In this document: piece by piece, positions 34,033-43,271 of the stretch | Position numbering within the stretch: the first letter of the stretch is position 1 | Layout of the letters: every line of letters starts with the position of its first letter | Source: Luteimonas sp. MC1572 | Lineage (GTDB): Bacteria; Pseudomonadota; Gammaproteobacteria; Xanthomonadales; Xanthomonadaceae | Direction: 5' to 3' | DNA length: 64,000 nucleotides | Assembly: GCF_016615815.1 (NCBI RefSeq) | Contig: NZ_CP067112.1 | Span: 2,604,001-2,668,000, forward strand | Notes under the pieces: generated by a model | Told to the model about the DNA's origin: nothing | Database searches by the model: none | What the model saw: only the letters and a program-made list of their open reading frames with translations | Translations under genes and position numbers: made by a program

Positions 34033-36219
34033 TCAGCGCGCCCAGAGCCCCGGACCGGTCGACTCCGGCAGCACCGTGGCCGAAAGCTTGCGGTCGGCAT
34101 CGAGCAGGCGCACCGCATCGGCCAGGATCGCCGCCGACTCGCGCAGCAGCGGATCCGGGCGCTTCTCCGCGGCGGCTTCGCGCGCGGTGTCCTTGGCGAT
34201 GTCGCGCTCGTTCGCGGTCAGGCCGTCGTCGCTGTCGATGTCGGCCAGCGGGTCGAGCTGCAGGCCCAGGCGCTGGCGCTCGGCCTGGCGCTCCTTGCGC
34301 TTGGCGTCCTGGCGGTCGCGCTCGGCGCGGCGCTCGGCCACGTTGAGCGAGATGTACTTCTTTTCGGATTCGGCACGGAACTCGGCCACGTCCTGCGAGA
34401 ACCAGCGGAACTCGTGGTCCTTCGCCACGCGCGCGGTGTGCAGCGCATCCAGCCGCGGCAGCAGCGAGGCGAAGTTGCCGTAGCGCGTGTGCGGCACGGC
34501 GGCGATGCGCGTCCACGGCAGCGCGTTGTCGTAGGTGCTCTCGCCGAACACGCTGGCGTCGACCGTCACCGGGAAGCTGATGTCGGGCACCACGCCCTTG
34601 TTCTGCGTGCTGCTGCCACCCGGCAGGAAGAACTGCGCGATGGTCAGCTTGACCTGGCCGTAGCGCTTGCCTTCGTTGGCCGGCCAGCGGTCGAGGTCGA
34701 CCAGGTTCTGCACCGTGCCCTTGCCGAAGGTGGTTTCGCCGATCACCAGCCCGCGGCCGTAGTCCTGGATGGCGCCGGCGACGATTTCCGAGGCCGAGGC
34801 CGAGCCGCGGTTGACGAGCACCGCGAGCGGGCCGTCCCACGACACACCGGCCTTGCGGTCCGCTTCCACGCTGACGCGGCCACCGGATTCGCGCACCTGC
34901 ACCACCGGGCCCTGGTCGATGAACAGGCCGGTCAGCTCGACCGCCTCGTTCAGCGAACCGCCGCCGTTGCTGCGCAGGTCGAGCACCACGCCATCGACCG
35001 CCTTGCCGCGGAACTCGCCGAGGATGCGCGCCACGTCGCGCGTGGCCGACGCATAGTCGCCATCGCGGCTGCGGCGGCCTTCGAAGTCCTGGTAGAACGC
35101 CGGCAGCTCGATCACGCCGATGCGCTTGGCGGGAGCGCCATCGACGCCCGGGATGTCGAGCATCTTGGACTTGGCCGCCTGCTCCTCGAGGCGCACCTTG
35201 GCGCGCGTCAGGGTGATCCGCACCGGCGCGCTGTCGAGCACGGCCTCCACCGGCACCACGTCCAGGCGCACCTGGGTGCCGGCCTTGCCCTTGATCTTCT
35301 CGACGACATCATCGATGCGCCAGCCGATCACGTCCTCCATCGGCCCGCTCGTGCCCTGGCCGACAGCGACGATGCGGTCGCCGGGCGTGAACTTGTTGCT
35401 GGTCGCTGCCGGCCCGCCGGGGATCAGCTCGCGGATCACCACCACGTCGTCCTGCCGCTGCAGCTGCGCGCCGATGCCTTCCAGCGACAGCGACATGCTC
35501 TGCGTGAACAGCTTGGCGGTGCGCGGGTTGAAGTAGTCGGTATGCGGGTCGATCGACGCGGTATAGGCGTTGAGGAAACTCTGGAACGCGTCCTCGCCGT
35601 TGAGCTGGGCGATGCTGGAGGCGATGTTGGCGTAGCGCTTGTCGAGCGTGGTGCGGATCTCGGCGGCACTCTTGCCGGCCAGGGTCAGGCGCAGCCAGTC
35701 GTTGCGCACCGACTTCTGCCACAGGCCGTCGAGCTCGGCGCCATCGGCCGCCCAGGGCGCGTCCTCGCGGTCGTAGTACCAGCGTTCGTCGCTGCTGAAA
35801 TCGAAGATGTCCTGCTTCAGCAGGCCGCGCGCGTACGCCACGCGCTCGTCGACGCGCTGCTTGTACAGGGCGAAGATCTCGAAGGCCGGGCCCACGTCGC
35901 CCTGGCGGACGGCATCGCCCATGCGCGGCTCGTAGCGCGCGAAGCGCGCGACGTCGCCGGCCGAGAGGAACAGCTTGTTGCCGTCGAGCGATTCCAGGTA
36001 ACGCTTGAAGATGTCAGCCGACATCGCCGCGTCGAGCGCACGCGGGCGGTAGGCGTAGCGGCTGTCGGAGAGCAGGCCGTAGACCAGCTTCGACGTGGTC
36101 GCGTGGTCGGCGGTCGGCGCGGCCGGGATGGCGCCGCCGTCGGCGCGCGCCATCAGCGCCAGCGGGGTGGCGAGTGCGAGGACGATCGCGGAGATGGAAA
36201 TGGCTTGCCTGGCTTTCAT
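34033..36219 (-). CDS. prc: Tail-specific protease (carboxy-terminal processing peptidase)
   Basis: A 728-residue periplasmic S41A protease with a signal peptide (cleavage near residue 26), an N-terminal helical domain, a PDZ domain (about 240-330), and the catalytic domain with Ser475 in GSASASEI and Lys500 in TTFGKGT, 25 residues apart as in E. coli Prc. The C-terminal DUF3340 region is present (about 560-700). It trims or degrades periplasmic proteins from the C terminus, including MepS-type cell wall enzymes and FtsI. Start 36219 begins the signal peptide. A TAGAGT -10-like element lies about 110 nt upstream. Confidence 0.93.
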   Translation of the reverse strand: MKARQAISISAIVLALATPLALMARADGGAIPAAPTADHATTSKLVYGLLSDSRYAYRPRALDAAMSADIFKRYLESLDGNKLFLSAGDVARFARYEPRMGDAVRQGDVGPAFEIFALYKQRVDERVAYARGLLKQDIFDFSSDERWYYDREDAPWAADGAELDGLWQKSVRNDWLRLTLAGKSAAEIRTTLDKRYANIASSIAQLNGEDAFQSFLNAYTASIDPHTDYFNPRTAKLFTQSMSLSLEGIGAQLQRQDDVVVIRELIPGGPAATSNKFTPGDRIVAVGQGTSGPMEDVIGWRIDDVVEKIKGKAGTQVRLDVVPVEAVLDSAPVRITLTRAKVRLEEQAAKSKMLDIPGVDGAPAKRIGVIELPAFYQDFEGRRSRDGDYASATRDVARILGEFRGKAVDGVVLDLRSNGGGSLNEAVELTGLFIDQGPVVQVRESGGRVSVEADRKAGVSWDGPLAVLVNRGSASASEIVAGAIQDYGRGLVIGETTFGKGTVQNLVDLDRWPANEGKRYGQVKLTIAQFFLPGGSSTQNKGVVPDISFPVTVDASVFGESTYDNALPWTRIAAVPHTRYGNFASLLPRLDALHTARVAKDHEFRWFSQDVAEFRAESEKKYISLNVAERRAERDRQDAKRKERQAERQRLGLQLDPLADIDSDDGLTANERDIAKDTAREAAAEKRPDPLLRESAAILADAVRLLDADRKLSATVLPESTGPGLWAR

Positions 36220-36397
36220 TCGTACTCGCTCGTTGCTCGCGTCGCTGCGGGGTGGCGCCTGGGCCACGATCGCCTGCCCTTGGGGCCGGGGACAGTGCTG
36301 GAAGTTGCATCGGGAAGGCGCAAACCCACTCTAACCGCGGGAATGGGCATGGGTGTGAACGATGAACAAGCGCCGTGGCGGCCGCGGCGCGACGGGC

Positions 36398-37405
36398 TCA
36401 GCCCGCGACGCCGGCACCGGCGGCCTGGCGGTCGGCGTGGTACGAGGAGCGCACCAGCGGCCCCGAGGCGACGTGGGTGAAGCCAAGCGCCATGCCGTAG
36501 TCCTCGAAGGCCTTGAACTCCTCCGGCGTCCAGTAGCGCAACACCGGGTGGTGATGCGCGCTGGGCTGCAGGTACTGGCCGATCGTGACCATGTCCACGT
36601 CGTGCGCACGCAGGTCGCGCAGGGTGCCCTGCACCTGCTCCAGGGTCTCGCCGAGGCCGAGCATGATCCCCGACTTGGTGGTGACGTCCGGATGCTGCGC
36701 CTTGAAGCGCTGCAGCAGGGTCAATGACCACTGGTAGTCGGCGCCCGGGCGCACGTTGCGGTACAGCTCCGGCACGGTCTCGACGTTGTGGTTGAACACG
36801 TCCGGCGGATTGGCCGCGAGGATCTCCAGCGCGCGGTCCATGCGGCCCTTGCCGCGGAAGTCCGGCGTCAGCACCTCGACCTTGGTGGTCGGGGTGAGCG
36901 CGCGGATCGCCGCGATGCAGTCGACAAAATGCTGGGCGCCGCCGTCGCGCAGGTCGTCGCGGTCGACCGAGGTCACCACCACGTACTTCAGGCCCATGTC
37001 GGCGACGGTCTCGGCCAGGCGGCGCGGCTCGTCGGCGTCGGGCGGCTTCGGCCGGCCGTGGGCGACGTCGCAGAAGCTGCAGCGGCGCGTGCACACGTCG
37101 CCCAGGATCATGAAGGTCGCGGTGCCGTGGCCGAAGCACTCGTGGATGTTCGGGCAGCTGGCGTCCTCGCACACCGTGACCAGGCGGTTCTCGCGCAGCT
37201 TGGCCTTGAGCGCGGCAACCGCGCCGTTGGACGGGATGCGCACGCGGATCCAGGACGGCTTGCGCAGCACCGGGGTGTCCACGAATTCCACTGGCGAGCG
37301 CCCGATCTTGTCGCCCGCGACCTGCTTGACCCCCGGCACCAGCGACGGCGCGCCGGCATCGGCGATGACGGCGAGCGGGATGGACTTGGCGGAGGTGTTG
37401 GTCAT
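36398..37405 (-). CDS. lipA: Lipoyl synthase
   Basis: A 335-residue radical SAM enzyme inserting sulfur at C6 and C8 of protein-bound octanoate. Both iron-sulfur clusters are visible: the radical SAM CxxxCxxC at Cys105, Cys109, Cys112 and the auxiliary cluster at Cys79, Cys84, Cys90 ([12 protein letters not shown]). The C-terminal RSSYHAD supplies the serine ligand of the auxiliary cluster. The start at 37405 overlaps the end of lipB by 4 bp. The two enzymes act in sequence. Confidence 0.97.
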   Translation of the reverse strand: MTNTSAKSIPLAVIADAGAPSLVPGVKQVAGDKIGRSPVEFVDTPVLRKPSWIRVRIPSNGAVAALKAKLRENRLVTVCEDASCPNIHECFGHGTATFMILGDVCTRRCSFCDVAHGRPKPPDADEPRRLAETVADMGLKYVVVTSVDRDDLRDGGAQHFVDCIAAIRALTPTTKVEVLTPDFRGKGRMDRALEILAANPPDVFNHNVETVPELYRNVRPGADYQWSLTLLQRFKAQHPDVTTKSGIMLGLGETLEQVQGTLRDLRAHDVDMVTIGQYLQPSAHHHPVLRYWTPEEFKAFEDYGMALGFTHVASGPLVRSSYHADRQAAGAGVAG

Positions 37406-38085
37406 GATCTCGTGGCCGTGGCAAAAACCGCTTCTCGAGGCGCTTCTGACGGCGCCAGGCCGAACTGCGTGGCGAGGGTCGCGACCAGCGCGGGGCCAGC
37501 GATATCGAGGCTTGCGGGACCGCCGCATTCTACCACCGAGGTCACCGCGAGCCCGGCGTAGCCGCAGGGGTTGATGCGGCGGAACGGCTCGAGGTCCATC
37601 GCGATGTTGAACGCGAGGCCGTGGAAAGTGCAGCCGCGGCGCACGCGGATGCCGAGCGCGGCGATCTTGGCGTCGCCCACGTAGACCCCAGGCGCGCCCT
37701 CGCGGCGCGCCGCGGCGATGTCCCAGCCGGCCAGGGTGTCGATGAGCGCCTGCTCGATGCGGCAGACGTAATCGCGCACGCCGATCTTCAGGCGCTTGAG
37801 GTCGAGCAGCGGATAGACCACCAGCTGGCCGGGACCGTGGTAGGTCACCTGGCCGCCGCGGTCGACGTGCAATACGGGAATGTCGCCAGGCAGCAGCACG
37901 TGTTCGGGCTTGCCGGCCTGGCCGAGGGTGAACACCGGATCGTGCTCCACCACCCACAGCTCGTCGGGCGTCGCGTCGTCGCGGCGGTCGGTGAACGCCT
38001 GCATCGCGCGCCACACCGGTTCGTAGGGCTGCCGGCCGAGTTCGCGCAGCAGCGCTGGTCGCGGCGTGGCCGCTACAGCGTCCAC
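37402..38085 (-). CDS. lipB: Octanoyltransferase (lipoate biosynthesis)
   Basis: A 227-residue enzyme moving octanoate from acyl-carrier protein onto lipoyl domains. The catalytic pair is Cys174 (INPCGYAG) and Lys140 ([10 protein letters not shown]); [18 protein letters not shown] is the family signature. It overlaps the ybeD homologue by 13 bp upstream and lipA by 4 bp downstream, so the three genes form one compact operon. Confidence 0.96.
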   Translation of the reverse strand: MDAVAATPRPALLRELGRQPYEPVWRAMQAFTDRRDDATPDELWVVEHDPVFTLGQAGKPEHVLLPGDIPVLHVDRGGQVTYHGPGQLVVYPLLDLKRLKIGVRDYVCRIEQALIDTLAGWDIAAARREGAPGVYVGDAKIAALGIRVRRGCTFHGLAFNIAMDLEPFRRINPCGYAGLAVTSVVECGGPASLDIAGPALVATLATQFGLAPSEAPREAVFATATRS

Positions 38086-38351
38086 TTCACCTCGGGATGC
38101 TCGCGCAGCGCCGCATGCGCGGTCTCGTACTCCTCGCGCGAGTTGGCGCGGAAGCTGAGCCTGATCGATGCGAACTTGCCGCTGCTCGAGGCCCGCGTGG
38201 TCACGGTTTCGTGCAGCACCGTCAGGCCGGCCGCGCGCAGCAGGTTGGGCACCTCGACCTCGAGGCCCGCGGTGACGGGACCTACCGCGGTGATCTCGAA
38301 ATCACCGGGGAACTGGAAGCCGTGTTCGGGGTTGTCGGATTTGATCTCCAT
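38073..38351 (-). CDS. ybeD: DUF493/YbeD family protein
   Basis: A 92-residue protein of the YbeD family, a small ACT-like ferredoxin fold, conserved next to lipB in many proteobacteria. Segments [33 protein letters not shown] and HPEVKWTL are family-typical. Its function is unsettled; an allosteric role in lipoate metabolism is often proposed. The ATG at 38351 has no Shine-Dalgarno, and a -10 hexamer ends 6 nt upstream, so the operon mRNA is probably leaderless. Confidence 0.9.
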   Translation of the reverse strand: MEIKSDNPEHGFQFPGDFEITAVGPVTAGLEVEVPNLLRAAGLTVLHETVTTRASSSGKFASIRLSFRANSREEYETAHAALREHPEVKWTL

Positions 38352-38357
38352 TTCGCG

Positions 38358-38385
38358 ATTATGGGGATCGAGGCGCGAAATCCAA
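38358..38385 (-). promoter_or_regulatory. ybeD-lipB-lipA promoter, leaderless type
   Basis: TTGGAT (38380-38385), 16-bp spacer, CATAAT (38358-38363, five of six matches), then 6 nt to the ATG at 38351. Transcription should begin at or next to the start codon. Confidence 0.6.
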
Positions 38386-38460
38386 GCGCCGGACCTGGCC
38401 TGCGACACGGCCTGCCCGCGTTTTCCGCGGTAACCGCTACGCCTTCGGGCAGGAGATGCC

Positions 38461-39423
38461 ATGTTGATCGACCACCGTGCCGCCACCCCGGCCGCCACCC
38501 TCGCACTGTCGTGCGCCATCGGCCTGTTGCTGGCCGCGCCGGCGCAGGCGCAGACCGCGCAGCAGCAGCGGGCGCAGCAGGCCAACCAGATCCCGACCTG
38601 TGCGCAGAGCCTGGGCACCATCTCGGTGGCCGAGCCGCCGGGCCGCAACTGGTGGAGCGGCCAGCAGCTGGCCTCGCCCACCGCGGTGATCAAGGTCTAT
38701 GTGAGCAAGTCGCGCTGCTTCACGCTGGTCGACCGCGGACAGGGCATGGCCGCGATGCAGGCCGAACGCGGGCTGGCCTCCTCCGGCGACCTGCGCGGCG
38801 GCTCCAACCTCGGCAAGGGCCAGATCCGCGCCGCCGACTACGTGCTGGTGCCCGACCTGGTGGCGCAGAACGCCAACTCGGGCGGCAACAGCATCGGCGG
38901 CCTGCTCGGCGGGATGATCGGCAACAGCACCGCCGCGGCGGTGGTCGGCGGGCTCAACCTCAAGCGCAAGACCGCCGATGTGGTGCTGACGGTCACCGAC
39001 ATGCGCTCCTCGGAGCAGGTGGCGATGACCGAGGGCCACGCCAGCAAGACCGACCTCGGCTGGGGCGCGGGCGCGGGCCTGTTCTCGGGCGGCTTCGGCG
39101 GTGGCGGCGCCACCGGCTACGCCAACACCGAGATCGGCCAGGTGATCGCACTGGCCTATCTGCAGGCCTACACCGACCTGGTCGCGCAGCTCGGCGGCCT
39201 GCCCGGCAATGCCTCGGCGGCCAACGCCCAGCAGGCGGTGACCATGCAGAAGCCCGGGCGCCTGCTGAAGCAGGCCGACGGCCGCGGCGGCGCGGTGCGC
39301 GAGCTCGACGTCGGGATGATGCTCTACCCCACCGGCAACCGCTCGGAGCTGATGTGGGAGGTGGACGACGAGCTCGGCAACCGTGGCTGGGTCAACTCGA
39401 CGCTGTTCGGCCTGTCGCGTTGA
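38461..39423 (+). CDS. CsgG/HfaB-family exported protein
   Basis: A 320-residue protein with a signal peptide (cleavage after AQA, about residue 31) and a CsgG-like domain: AVIKVYVSKSRCFTLVDRGQGMAAMQAERGL, the ADYVLVPDL strand, a glycine-rich loop (SGGNSIGGLLGGMIG) and a late VVLTVTDMRSSEQVAMTEGHA strand. CsgG forms the curli secretion pore as a lipoprotein; this protein lacks the lipobox, and no curli genes are nearby. AGGAG lies 6 nt before the ATG. It sits alone on the plus strand between the rod-shape operon and the lipoate operon. Confidence 0.8.
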   Translation: MLIDHRAATPAATLALSCAIGLLLAAPAQAQTAQQQRAQQANQIPTCAQSLGTISVAEPPGRNWWSGQQLASPTAVIKVYVSKSRCFTLVDRGQGMAAMQAERGLASSGDLRGGSNLGKGQIRAADYVLVPDLVAQNANSGGNSIGGLLGGMIGNSTAAAVVGGLNLKRKTADVVLTVTDMRSSEQVAMTEGHASKTDLGWGAGAGLFSGGFGGGGATGYANTEIGQVIALAYLQAYTDLVAQLGGLPGNASAANAQQAVTMQKPGRLLKQADGRGGAVRELDVGMMLYPTGNRSELMWEVDDELGNRGWVNSTLFGLSR

Positions 39424-39434
39424 AGCTGGGGGTG

Positions 39435-39451
39435 GACGGCGTCAGACCGTC
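39435..39451. terminator. Hairpin between convergent CsgG-like and dacC genes
   Basis: GACGG/CCGTC stem with a 7-nt loop, extendable outward by imperfect pairs. It lies across the dacC stop codon. No T tract. Confidence 0.3.
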
Positions 39452-40665
39452 TGCCACCACATCAGCAGTTCGTGCCAGAGGCGCTTGAAGAACCCGGCCT
39501 CTTCCACGCCTTCCAGCGCCACCAGCGGCGCTTCGGCGACGACCTTGCCATCCAGGCTCACGCGCACGGTGCCGATGGCCTGGCCCTTGGCGATCGGCGC
39601 CACCAGGGTCTTGGGCACGTCCATGGTCGGCTTGAGCTGGGTGTACTTGCCGCGGTTCACGCTCACCAGCAGCGGCTGCGCGACGCCCAGGCTCAGCTCG
39701 TTCACCTGGCCCTTCCACACCTTCTGCGTGGCCACGGGCTTTGCCGCGTCGTACAGCTTGTGGGTCTCGAAGAAGCGGAACCCCCAGTTGAGCAGCGCCT
39801 GCGAATCCACGGCGCGCTGGTTCTCGCTGGTGGAGCCCATCACCACCGAGACGAGGCGCTGGTCGCCGCGCTTGGCCGACGCCAGCAGGCAGTAGCCGGC
39901 ACCCGAGTGATGGCCGGTCTTGATGCCATCGACGCTCTGGTCGCGCCACAGCAGCAGGTTGCGGTTGCGCTGGGTGATCGGCCCGACGGTGAATTCCTTG
40001 ATCTTGTTGTACGCGTACTCCTGCGGGAAATCGCGCGCCAGCGCGCGCCCCAGCAGCGCCAGGTCGCGCGCGGTGGAGTAGTGCTCCGGCGCGGACAGGC
40101 CGTGAGCATTGACGAAGTTGGAGTTCTTCATGCCGATGCGCTTGGCGTAGGCGTTCATCAGCATCGCGAACGCCTGCTCGGTGCCGGCGACGTGCTCGGC
40201 CAGCGCGATGGCGGCGTCGTTGCCCGACTGCACCACCATGCCCTTCTCCATCTCCACCAGCTTCGCGGTCTTGTTGACCTCGAAGCCGCTGTAGCTGCCG
40301 TCGGTACCGGCGCCGCCGGTGCGCCAGGCGTTGACGCTCATCAGCACGTCGTCGTCGGCGCCGACCTTGCCGGCCTTCATCTCGGCGGCGATCACGTAGC
40401 TGGTCATCACCTTGGTGATGCTGGCCGGTTCGACGCGCTCGTCGGCGTTGTGGCCCGCAAGCACCTGGCCTGTCGCGTAATCCATCAGCAGCCACGCGGT
40501 ACCGGTGACCGGCGGCGCGTCCGGAACCGGCAGCTCGTCGCTGAGCGCGGCCGGCTGCTGCGGCGTGGGCGACGGCGCGGGCGCCGGGTTCTGGGCGTAC
40601 GCAAAGCCGAGCGCGGCGGTGGAAACAAGGGTGATCAGCGCGACGCGGACGGCGTGGGCATTCAT
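39442..40665 (-). CDS. dacC: D-alanyl-D-alanine carboxypeptidase (PBP5/6 family)
   Basis: A 407-residue class C low-molecular-weight penicillin-binding protein that trims the terminal D-Ala of peptidoglycan stems. A signal peptide (cleavage after YAQ) is followed by a Pro-rich linker, the SxxK motif at Ser82-Lys85, SGN at 147-149 and KTG at 249-251. The C terminus ends with an amphipathic anchor (GFFKRLWHELLMWWQTV) that holds it on the inner membrane. Start 40665 begins the signal peptide. A TAGACT -10 element overlaps the end of rlpA, so it may be read both from the rod operon and from its own promoter. Confidence 0.93.
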   Translation of the reverse strand: MNAHAVRVALITLVSTAALGFAYAQNPAPAPSPTPQQPAALSDELPVPDAPPVTGTAWLLMDYATGQVLAGHNADERVEPASITKVMTSYVIAAEMKAGKVGADDDVLMSVNAWRTGGAGTDGSYSGFEVNKTAKLVEMEKGMVVQSGNDAAIALAEHVAGTEQAFAMLMNAYAKRIGMKNSNFVNAHGLSAPEHYSTARDLALLGRALARDFPQEYAYNKIKEFTVGPITQRNRNLLLWRDQSVDGIKTGHHSGAGYCLLASAKRGDQRLVSVVMGSTSENQRAVDSQALLNWGFRFFETHKLYDAAKPVATQKVWKGQVNELSLGVAQPLLVSVNRGKYTQLKPTMDVPKTLVAPIAKGQAIGTVRVSLDGKVVAEAPLVALEGVEEAGFFKRLWHELLMWWQTV

Positions 40666-40727
40666 CAGGCGTGGAACTCCGGGATTACGGCCATCCGTGA
40701 CCGGGACGACAGGGGGCAAAGGACAGA

Positions 40728-40733
40728 AGTCTA
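40728..40733 (-). promoter_or_regulatory. -10 element upstream of dacC
   Basis: TAGACT overlapping the rlpA stop codon, about 62 nt before the dacC start. The -35 would lie inside rlpA and is weak. Confidence 0.3.
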
Positions 40734-42071
40734 CTCGCGCACGACGTGCGGCGCGCCGAAGCCGAGACCGGCAACGCGGGCACTGAGTTCGGCGACGCTG
40801 GCATTGGCAACCGGGCCGACGCGCAGCCGCCACACCGGCTTTCCGGCGGCGGTGCCGTCGTGCAGGCGCACGGCGGCGATGCCGGCGCGTTCAAGCATCG
40901 CGAGCGCGCGTTGCGCGTTGTCGCGCGAGCCGAAGGCGGCGACCTGCAGCAGCACGCCGCCGGCATCGGCGCGCGCCGCAGCGGCAGGCGTCGGCGAAGG
41001 TGCGGCATCTGCCTTGGCCGGTGCGGCCGCCGCCGCCGAACCATAGGGATCCGGCGTACCTGCACGACCTGTCGCCACGCGCGCGCGGCGCGCCTTCATC
41101 CAGGCATCGAATTCGTCGGCGCTCATCGCCTTGCCGTCCTGGCGCATGTCGAAGCGCCAGTCGTCACCACCGGCGGCCGGTGGCGCCGACGTGGTCCCGC
41201 CTGCCGCAGGCGCCGTGGCCGCGGTGGCGGATGGACGGGCGGTGGCAGCGGCGGACGTGGCCGGCAACGCCTGCACCAGGCCATCGATGGCGCTGGGCTG
41301 CGCCGGTTGCGGCTTGCCGGTGGCGACACGCACGCCCGGTGGCAGGCCGGTGGCAGGGTCGACCTGGACTGCGACCCGCGTATCACGCGTATCGCGTGCG
41401 TTCTCCGCAGGGCTGAGCGCGCGCACTTCGACGCGACCGGTGCCGCGCGGATGCACACCGATCTTCACCGCCGCCGCGTAGCTCAGGTCGATCACCCGGC
41501 CCTCGTGGAACGGGCCGCGGTCGTTGACCCGCACCACCACGGACTTGCCGGTGTCGAGGTTGGTGACGCGGGCGAAGCTCGGCAGCGGCAGCGACTTGTG
41601 CGCCGCGGTGAACGCGTACATGTCGTAGACCTCCTGGTTGGAGGTCTTGCGGCCGTGGAACTTCTGCCCGTAGTACGACGCCAGGCCCTGCTCGACGAAG
41701 CCGCCGGCATCGTCCAGCACCCGGTACGACTTGCCGAGCACGGTGTACGGCGAGCGGTTGCCACTGCGCGAGCGCGCCTCGGCGACCACCTCGGGCTCGG
41801 GAATGGCGTCGACGTCGGGCAGGTAGTCGGGCAGCGTGTCGCGCACGCCAGGCTTGTACAGGCCGCCGGCGACGTAGTCGCCGCGCGTGGACGGATCTTC
41901 CTTGGCCGGCGCGTACGGCGACACCTTGCGGCCGCTTTCCGGCTGCGTCGCAGTGCCCGGCGCGGAACCGGGCGCCGGCGCGTCGGCCTTCTTCGGCGCT
42001 GCGGCACAACCGGCCAGCAGCAGCACGGCGGCGGCGAAGCCCCAGCCGGCAGCGGCACGCCGGCGGATCAT
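40731..42071 (-). CDS. rlpA: Septal ring lytic transglycosylase RlpA
   Basis: A 446-residue outer-membrane lipoprotein (lipobox LLAGC, Cys22). The double-psi beta-barrel catalytic domain spans about 110-215 (GLASYYGQKFHGRKTSNQEVYDMYAFTAAHKSLP ... VNDRGPF). A long Ala/Pro/Thr linker (about 240-345) leads to a C-terminal SPOR domain (about 370-446, VLLQVAAFGSRDNAQRAL) that binds denuded glycan at the septum. It cleaves glycan strands lacking stem peptides. It overlaps mltB by 4 bp. Confidence 0.94.
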   Translation of the reverse strand: MIRRRAAAGWGFAAAVLLLAGCAAAPKKADAPAPGSAPGTATQPESGRKVSPYAPAKEDPSTRGDYVAGGLYKPGVRDTLPDYLPDVDAIPEPEVVAEARSRSGNRSPYTVLGKSYRVLDDAGGFVEQGLASYYGQKFHGRKTSNQEVYDMYAFTAAHKSLPLPSFARVTNLDTGKSVVVRVNDRGPFHEGRVIDLSYAAAVKIGVHPRGTGRVEVRALSPAENARDTRDTRVAVQVDPATGLPPGVRVATGKPQPAQPSAIDGLVQALPATSAAATARPSATAATAPAAGGTTSAPPAAGGDDWRFDMRQDGKAMSADEFDAWMKARRARVATGRAGTPDPYGSAAAAAPAKADAAPSPTPAAAARADAGGVLLQVAAFGSRDNAQRALAMLERAGIAAVRLHDGTAAGKPVWRLRVGPVANASVAELSARVAGLGFGAPHVVRE

Positions 42072-43207
42072 TGCGCCGGCCGGCCGGCGATCGCCTGCGC
42101 GAGCTGGTGCACGGCCAGCGAGTACATCGGCGAGCGGTTGTAGCGGCTGATCACGTAGAAGTTGCGGTAACCGAGCCAGTACTCGGGGCCGGCCTCGCCG
42201 TCGAAGGACAGCAGCGTTGCGCCCTCGGCCAGCGGCTGCCCGGCCTGCGGCCGGTAGCCGCGCGCCGCCAGCGCCGGCAGCGGATGCACCGGCTCCAGGT
42301 TGTCGGGCTTGAAGTCGGCCGCAGCGGCATCGCGCGTGGCGCGCGCCACCACGGGCGCGCCGCGCTGCCAGCCGTGGACCACGAAATAGTTGGCGATGGA
42401 CGCGAACACGTCGGGCCTGTGCGTGAGCAGGTCGCGCTGGCCGTCGCCATCGCCATCCTTCGCCCACAGCCGGTAGCTGGACGGCATGAACTGCCCCATG
42501 CCCATCGCGCCGGCATAGCTGCCCTTGAGCGCACCCAGGTCGAGCTGCGGCTCCTCGGCGGTGAGCGCGAACAGCTGCGCCAGTTCGCCGGCGAAGAACG
42601 GCGCGCGCTTCGGGAATCCGAACGCCAGCGTGTACAGCGCGTCGAGCACGCGGTGGTTGCCGGTGATGCGGCCGTAGCTGGTCTCGACGCCGATGATGGC
42701 GACGATGTACTCGGCCGGCACGCCGGTCTCGGCGGCGACGCGATCGAGCGCCGCGCGGTTTTCCGCATAGAACGCACGCCCGCCGTTGATGCGCGCATCG
42801 TTGATGAAGATCGGGCGGTAGTCGCGCCACGGGCGCACGGCCTCGGCGGGGCGCGACATCGCATCGATGATCGACTGCTTGTGCTCCGCCGTGGCCAGCA
42901 CGTCGCGGATCCGCTGCCGGTCCACGCCATAGGTGGTGGCCGTGTAGTCGACGAACGCGGCGATGCGCTGCTCGAGCGGGAGCGACGGATCGGTGACCGC
43001 GGGCGGCGCCACCGGGCGTTCCGGCGGCTGCGGCACCGCCGGCAACAGGCCCGGCGCGGTCGCCATGGCGGCCTGCGGCGTGGTGGCCGCAGGCGGCACC
43101 GGCGCGCGCGAGGTGGCGGTGGAAGCGCAGGCCGCGAACAGCAGCGGTGCGGCCAGGACCGGCAACAGACGCGGTCGGGACATCGGGAATCGGGGGCTTC
43201 GGATCAT
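42068..43207 (-). CDS. mltB: Lytic murein transglycosylase B
   Basis: A 379-residue outer-membrane lipoprotein (lipobox LFAAC, Cys27) cleaving peptidoglycan with catalytic Glu175 in IIGVETSYGRITGNHRVLDAL. GAMGMGQFMPSSYRLWAKDGDGDGQRDL is the substrate-groove and EF-hand-like region. ATG 43207 is used; an in-frame ATG at 43183 is equally possible, as neither has a clear ribosome binding site. The 64-nt gap after rodA contains an inverted repeat (GCGAGG/CCTCGC). It overlaps rlpA by 4 bp downstream. Confidence 0.92.
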   Translation of the reverse strand: MIRSPRFPMSRPRLLPVLAAPLLFAACASTATSRAPVPPAATTPQAAMATAPGLLPAVPQPPERPVAPPAVTDPSLPLEQRIAAFVDYTATTYGVDRQRIRDVLATAEHKQSIIDAMSRPAEAVRPWRDYRPIFINDARINGGRAFYAENRAALDRVAAETGVPAEYIVAIIGVETSYGRITGNHRVLDALYTLAFGFPKRAPFFAGELAQLFALTAEEPQLDLGALKGSYAGAMGMGQFMPSSYRLWAKDGDGDGQRDLLTHRPDVFASIANYFVVHGWQRGAPVVARATRDAAAADFKPDNLEPVHPLPALAARGYRPQAGQPLAEGATLLSFDGEAGPEYWLGYRNFYVISRYNRSPMYSLAVHQLAQAIAGRPAQ

Positions 43208-43271
43208 CGGGCGCGAGGTTAACACGCAGCCTCGCGGGCCACGGCCGGGCCGTTCAGACCCCGTTGCAGGC

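Noticed and set aside
34053..36300. Long plus-strand frame antisense to prc
   Set aside because: Shadow of the well-supported Prc protease gene on the other strand.
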